Source of the DNA: an uncultured Clostridia bacterium
GTDB taxonomy: Bacteria; Bacillota; Clostridia; Christensenellales; Pumilibacteraceae
Assembly (NCBI GenBank): GCA_947086925.1
Contig: CAMUAL010000015.1
Coordinates: forward strand, 1-44,979
DNA: 44,979 bases
Reading direction: 5' to 3'
Shown: positions 41,142-44,979 of the stretch, piece by piece
Layout: every line of letters starts with the position of its first letter
How positions within the stretch are numbered: position 1 is the stretch's first letter
Notes under the pieces: generated by a model
Seen by the model: the letters and a program-made list of their open reading frames with translations, nothing else
The model's database searches: none
Told to the model about the DNA's origin: nothing
Position numbers and translations under genes: made by a program

Positions 41142-42419
41142 ATGAATATTCTTATAAAAAACGGCAGAGTAGTAACGGGTGACACGTTTGATGTTTCGGA
41201 CGTTTACACCGAGGGCAGTAAAATAGTAAAGATAGGCAAAGATATAGACTGTGCCGCCGATACGGTTATAGACGCGAGCGGCAAACTTGTACTTCCGGGT
41301 TTTGTGGATATGCACTGTCATTTGCGCGAACCGGGGCAGGAATATAAAGAGGATATAAAAAGCGGTGCGTCTGCGGCTTTGCAAGGCGGATTTACTTCGA
41401 TAGCATGTATGCCGAACACAACTCCGCCCATAGACAATCCCGCGCTTATAAAGTACGTTTTAACGCGAGCCGCCGAAGTTGACAAAGCCAAGGTTTATCC
41501 GATAGGTTGCATAACCAAAGGTCAGAAAGGGGCGGAGATTGCCGAAATGGGGCTTATGAGCGAAATGGGCGCGGTGGCATTTTCCGATGACGGCAAACCC
41601 GTTGAAAACGGCAATATAATGCGCCTCGCGCTTGAATACGCATCGGGACGCGACTTGCTTTTAATAAGTCACAGCGAAGATAAATCTCTCTCGGGCGACG
41701 GAGTCGTAAACGAGGGAATCAACGCAACAATGTCGGGATTGAGGGGCATAACCCGCGCGGCGGAAGAATGTATGATTGCGCGCGACGTAATATTAGCCGA
41801 AACATTGGGAAGCCGCGTGCATATTGCTCATGTAAGCACAAAAGGAAGCGTGGAAATCGTGCGGCAGGCAAAAGCAAGGGGCGTAAAGGTAACGTGCGAA
41901 ACTTGCCCGCATTATTTTACGGCAACCGACGACGAGATTTTAAATTACAACACAAACGCGAAAATAAATCCGCCGTTGCGGCTTCAATCGGACGTCGATG
42001 CGATTATAGAGGGGCTTAAAGACGGCACGATAGACGCGATAGCCACCGACCATGCACCGCATCATGCCGACGAAAAGAATCTCGAATTTAACCTTGCTCC
42101 GTTTGGAACGAGCGGATTCGAAACCGCTTTCTCGCTTGCGTATACAACGCTTGTGGAAACCGACATTATCGATATTGTAAAACTTACAAAGCTTATGAGC
42201 GGAAATCCCGCAAAAATATTAAAGATAGGTTCGGGCGAAATCAAAGAGGGCGATTGCGCCGATATAACGGTTGTAGACCCCGAAAAGAGTTACACCGTTG
42301 ATGCGAACAAATTCGTTTCGAAAGGAAAAAACAGTCTGTTCAACGGTTGGAAACTGAAAGGCGCGGTAACAAACGTAATAGTGGACGGGCTTGAAAAGGA
42401 AATAAAAAATTATGATTGA
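41142..42419 (+). CDS. pyrC: Dihydroorotase
   Basis: 425 residues, the long amidohydrolase-type dihydroorotase. Metal-binding DMHCHLREPG (56-65, His58 and His60) and ATDHAPHH (about 304-311) are present, with HIAHVSTKGS in between. It cyclises carbamoyl-aspartate to dihydroorotate, using zinc in the cytoplasm. The ribosome binding site (GCAGGGAAATAAA) is weak; the gap to pyrB is 15 bases. Its last bases overlap the start of pyrF by 8. Confidence 0.95.
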   Translation: MNILIKNGRVVTGDTFDVSDVYTEGSKIVKIGKDIDCAADTVIDASGKLVLPGFVDMHCHLREPGQEYKEDIKSGASAALQGGFTSIACMPNTTPPIDNPALIKYVLTRAAEVDKAKVYPIGCITKGQKGAEIAEMGLMSEMGAVAFSDDGKPVENGNIMRLALEYASGRDLLLISHSEDKSLSGDGVVNEGINATMSGLRGITRAAEECMIARDVILAETLGSRVHIAHVSTKGSVEIVRQAKARGVKVTCETCPHYFTATDDEILNYNTNAKINPPLRLQSDVDAIIEGLKDGTIDAIATDHAPHHADEKNLEFNLAPFGTSGFETAFSLAYTTLVETDIIDIVKLTKLMSGNPAKILKIGSGEIKEGDCADITVVDPEKSYTVDANKFVSKGKNSLFNGWKLKGAVTNVIVDGLEKEIKNYD

Positions 42420-43332
42420 TAAGCTTATAGAAAGAATAGAAAAGCTCAATAACCCCACGGCGGTGGGCCTCGATACCAACTTCGATTATTTGCCCGACAA
42501 CATGAAAAAAGGGTGTAAAACCCTTGCGGACGCCTCAAAAGCGATAAACGAATTTAATTTTACTTTGATTGACCGCTTAAAGTCGCTTGTTCCCGCGGTT
42601 AAAGTGCAGGTTGCTTATTACGAAATGTACGGCGTGGACGGAATGCGTGCGTTTTCCGATACTCTTACATATGCAAAGAAGAACGGACTTGTAACAATCG
42701 CAGATTGCAAACGTAACGATATAGGTTCCACTGCGGCGTGTTACAGTTCGGCGTACTTAGGACGCGTTAAGGTGGGAGAGCGGGAATTTGCGCCGTTCGA
42801 ATCCGACTTTTTGACGGTGAACGGATATTTGGGTACAGACGGACTCGACCCGTTTATCGTCGATTGCCGTAAATACGATAAAGGTATTTTCGTGCTTGTC
42901 AAAACATCTAATCCGTCGAGCGGACAGTTGCAGGACGTTAAGAGCGAAAACGGAAAAACTCTTTACGAGAACATGGGCGCGCTTGTCGCCGAGTGCGGCA
43001 AAAGCAGTGTCGGCAAATACGGATATTCCGACGTGGGTGCGGTTATAGGCGCGACACATCCGACGCAGGCGGAAGCGGTAAGAAAAGAATTTGAAAACCT
43101 GTTTTTCCTGATTCCCGGTTACGGAGCGCAGGGCGGCAGTGCCGACGGATTAACGGTGTGTTTCGACAGTCATGGCAGGGGCGGAATAGTAAACAATTCG
43201 CGCGGCATAATCTGCGCATACAAAAAGGATAAATTCAGCGGAATGAACTTTGCGCAGGCGGCGGAAAATGCCGTTATTGAAATGCGCGAAGATATTTACG
43301 GCGCGCTCAAACGGGCGGGCAAAGCGAGATAA
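42412..43332 (+). CDS. pyrF: Orotidine 5'-phosphate decarboxylase, type 2
   Basis: 306 residues, the longer type 2 form. The catalytic Asp-Lys-Asp motif is in IADCKRNDIGSTA (Asp98, Lys100, Asp103), with AVGLDTNFDYLP at the start and LIPGYGAQGGSADG and NNSRGIICAY near the end. It removes the carboxyl group from OMP to give UMP. It overlaps pyrC by 8 bases and is separated from pyrK by two. Orotate phosphoribosyltransferase (pyrE), the step before, is not in the window and may follow pyrD. Confidence 0.95.
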   Translation: MIDKLIERIEKLNNPTAVGLDTNFDYLPDNMKKGCKTLADASKAINEFNFTLIDRLKSLVPAVKVQVAYYEMYGVDGMRAFSDTLTYAKKNGLVTIADCKRNDIGSTAACYSSAYLGRVKVGEREFAPFESDFLTVNGYLGTDGLDPFIVDCRKYDKGIFVLVKTSNPSSGQLQDVKSENGKTLYENMGALVAECGKSSVGKYGYSDVGAVIGATHPTQAEAVRKEFENLFFLIPGYGAQGGSADGLTVCFDSHGRGGIVNNSRGIICAYKKDKFSGMNFAQAAENAVIEMREDIYGALKRAGKAR

Positions 43333-43334
43333 GC

Positions 43335-44099
43335 GTGAAAGATTACTGTTTGAAAGTTGCGTATAACCGCGAGGTGATTGGCGGCGTATACGAAATGAAA
43401 CTGATTTTCGGCGAAAAAGTACCGGAGATTAAGTGCGGACAATTTCTGCACCTTAAAGCGGGCGGGGAGTATCTTCTGCGCCGCCCCTTTTGCATATATA
43501 AATTCGATAGCGAGAGCGTAACGGTTATTTATGCCGTAGTAGGCGGCGGTACGCGCAAAATTGCGCAATTTAAAAAAGGCGATTCGGTTTGCGCTGTTCT
43601 GCCGATAGGCAACGGATTTACACTGAGCGAGAACCACCGCAAGGTGGTGCTTCTCGGCGGCGGCATAGGCTGTGCACCGCTTCTTACCGTTCCCGTAAGC
43701 TATCCGAATTGCGAATATTATTCGTATCTCGGGTTTTCCGATAAAAGCATGATTATGTTTGCTTCCGATTTTAAAAAGTTCGGCAAAACGGAAGTCTGCA
43801 CCGACAACGGAAGTTTCGGCAGAGCGGGTTACGTAACGGATGTACTGCGCACCGACATAAATAAGATTAAGCCCGACGTTATCCTTACATGCGGTCCCAC
43901 GCCCATGCTTAAAGCGGCGGCGAGGCTGAGTGCAGAAACAAAAATTCCCGCATATATGTCGGGCGAAACCCGCATGGGTTGCGGAGTGGGCGCGTGCCTT
44001 GTGTGCGCATGCGCGGTTAAAGAAAAAAACGGTGAAATTGTTAATAAGCGGGCATGCGTAGACGGTCCCGTATTTAACTTGGAGGATATACTGCTGTGA
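43335..44099 (+). CDS. pyrK: Dihydroorotate dehydrogenase electron-transfer subunit
   Basis: 254 residues, starting with GTG at 43335; no ATG of matching reading lies nearby. FAD-binding RRPFCIYKF (about 50-58), the NAD-binding region VVLLGGGIGCAPLL, and the C-terminal [2Fe-2S] motif with Cys residues in CGVGACLVCACAV followed by a later Cys in RACVDGPVF identify PyrK. It passes electrons from PyrD to NAD+. It overlaps pyrD by four bases (GTGA), so the two subunits are translationally coupled. Confidence 0.95.
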   Translation: MKDYCLKVAYNREVIGGVYEMKLIFGEKVPEIKCGQFLHLKAGGEYLLRRPFCIYKFDSESVTVIYAVVGGGTRKIAQFKKGDSVCAVLPIGNGFTLSENHRKVVLLGGGIGCAPLLTVPVSYPNCEYYSYLGFSDKSMIMFASDFKKFGKTEVCTDNGSFGRAGYVTDVLRTDINKIKPDVILTCGPTPMLKAAARLSAETKIPAYMSGETRMGCGVGACLVCACAVKEKNGEIVNKRACVDGPVFNLEDILL

Positions 44100-44979
44100 C
44101 AAATCCCGATACGTCGGTTACGCTTTGCGGCGTAAAGCTTAAAAATCCTATAATAACGGCAAGCGGAACTTTCGGCTACGGAAAAGAATACGCCGAATTT
44201 TACGATATAAATGTTTTGGGCGGCATATGCACCAAAGGCGTAACAAAAGAGCGCAGAGAAGGTAATCCTTCGCCGCGCATAGCGGAAACTCCAATGGGTA
44301 TGCTTAACAGCGTAGGACTTCAAAATCCGGGAGTCGACGGCTTTATACGCGACGATATTCCGTTTTTGAGTAAACTCGATTGCGCCGTAATAGCTAATAT
44401 AGCTGGCAGAACCGAGGAAGACTACTGCTATACGGCAAGTAAAGTAAGCGAACAGGACTGCATAAAAATAGTCGAGCTTAACATAAGCTGCCCCAACGTA
44501 AAAGCGGGAGGCATGGCATTCGGTGTGTTGCCCGAGAGCGTGGAGCAAATAACAAGGTCCGTAAAAAAATACTGCAATAAGCCGCTAATGGTAAAGCTTT
44601 CGCCGAATGTGGCGAATATTGCCGACAACGCGCGTGCCGCGGAAAACGGCGGCGCGGATTGTATATCGCTTATAAACACGGTGGGCGGCATGGCAATAGA
44701 TTGGCGCAGGCGTAGACCTATTCTTGCAAACGTGTGCGGAGGATTAAGCGGCCCTGCGGTTAAGCCTATTGCGCTTAAAATGGTATACGAGGCGCACAAA
44801 GCGGTAAAAATTCCCGTTGTGGGTTTGGGCGGTATTATATCTGCCGAAGATATTATGGAGTTTTTGGTCGCGGGCGCAACTGCCGTGCAAGTCGGTTCCG
44901 CTAATATTTTCGACCCCATGGCGGGCATTACGCTTGTTAATGAGTTGACAAATCTTATGAAAAGGTGTAAGATAAATAA
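44096..44979 (+). CDS. pyrD: Dihydroorotate dehydrogenase class 1B catalytic subunit (3' end cut by window)
   Basis: 294 complete codons are present with no stop; typical length is about 300, so only a few codons are missing. The start is GTG at 44096 inside the pyrK stop (GTGA); GGAGG lies 10 bases upstream. FMN and substrate motifs are TASGTFGYG, NSVGLQNPG, NISCPNVKAGG with the catalytic Cys132 (class 1 enzymes; serine in class 2), LINTVGGMAIDW, GGLSGPAVKPIAL, GLGGI and AVQVGSANIF. Together with PyrK it oxidises dihydroorotate to orotate with NAD+. Confidence 0.95.
   Translation, partial: MTNPDTSVTLCGVKLKNPIITASGTFGYGKEYAEFYDINVLGGICTKGVTKERREGNPSPRIAETPMGMLNSVGLQNPGVDGFIRDDIPFLSKLDCAVIANIAGRTEEDYCYTASKVSEQDCIKIVELNISCPNVKAGGMAFGVLPESVEQITRSVKKYCNKPLMVKLSPNVANIADNARAAENGGADCISLINTVGGMAIDWRRRRPILANVCGGLSGPAVKPIALKMVYEAHKAVKIPVVGLGGIISAEDIMEFLVAGATAVQVGSANIFDPMAGITLVNELTNLMKRCKIN

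Overview
The window looks like chromosome from an uncultured Gram-positive anaerobe of the Bacillota (Clostridia). The evidence is SepF, LspA and the Bacillus-type ylm/lsp/pyr gene order, a NuoE-NuoF-HydA trimeric [FeFe]-hydrogenase, a class 1B PyrD with PyrK, many lipoproteins with short N-terminal signal peptides, and strong AGGAGG-type ribosome binding sites. I place it near uncultured gut Clostridia only loosely; there is no rRNA or other marker to settle it.

Layout. (1) 1-4185, minus strand: a tightly packed phage- or plasmid-like module. It is read leftward from a promoter at about 4293-4320. It starts with a small ribbon-helix-helix protein (58 aa) and continues through small zinc-motif proteins, a DNA methyltransferase, a small lipoprotein and the first 25 codons of a second DNA methyltransferase cut by the window edge. 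(2) 4409-5083: a YhfI-like metallo-beta-lactamase hydrolase, probably the first chromosomal gene beyond the module. (3) 5265-15530: one 10.3-kb gene for a 3421-residue BspA-like leucine-rich-repeat lipoprotein. (4) 15812-29928: a one-direction block of a membrane protein, a MoxR AAA+ ATPase, a DUF58 protein, two membrane-anchored VWA proteins, a second BspA-like LRR lipoprotein and a 1069-residue Ig-like/helical lipoprotein, closed by a strong terminator. (5) 30007-31504: a DUF6062 gene (minus) divergent from a single-pass membrane protein with a SPOR-like region. (6) 31702-35845: the electron-bifurcating-type hydrogenase operon. (7) 35964 to the right edge: an ATP-grasp ligase, the YggS-family gene, sepF, lspA, rluD-like and pyrR-pyrB-pyrC-pyrF-pyrK-pyrD, nearly all overlapping or a few bases apart. 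pyrD is cut a few codons before its end.

How the parts work together. In the MoxR block, an AAA+ ATPase is translationally coupled to a DUF58 protein and a VWA protein and followed by a second VWA protein, and the same transcript probably makes large lipoproteins. This suggests a membrane or surface complex in which MoxR and the VWA proteins act on, or with, surface LRR proteins. That link is my inference and is the best candidate here for an undescribed system. The hydrogenase operon would couple NADH and ferredoxin oxidation to H2. The last operon combines cell division, lipoprotein maturation and de novo UMP synthesis; lspA is of special relevance because this genome encodes so many lipoproteins.

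Regulation. Three promoters, in front of the giant LRR gene, the MoxR block and the hydrogenase operon, are each followed within the leader by a terminator-like hairpin with a T-run and similar core sequence. The phage-like module has a comparable arrangement. No tRNA, rRNA, CRISPR array or insertion sequence was recognised.
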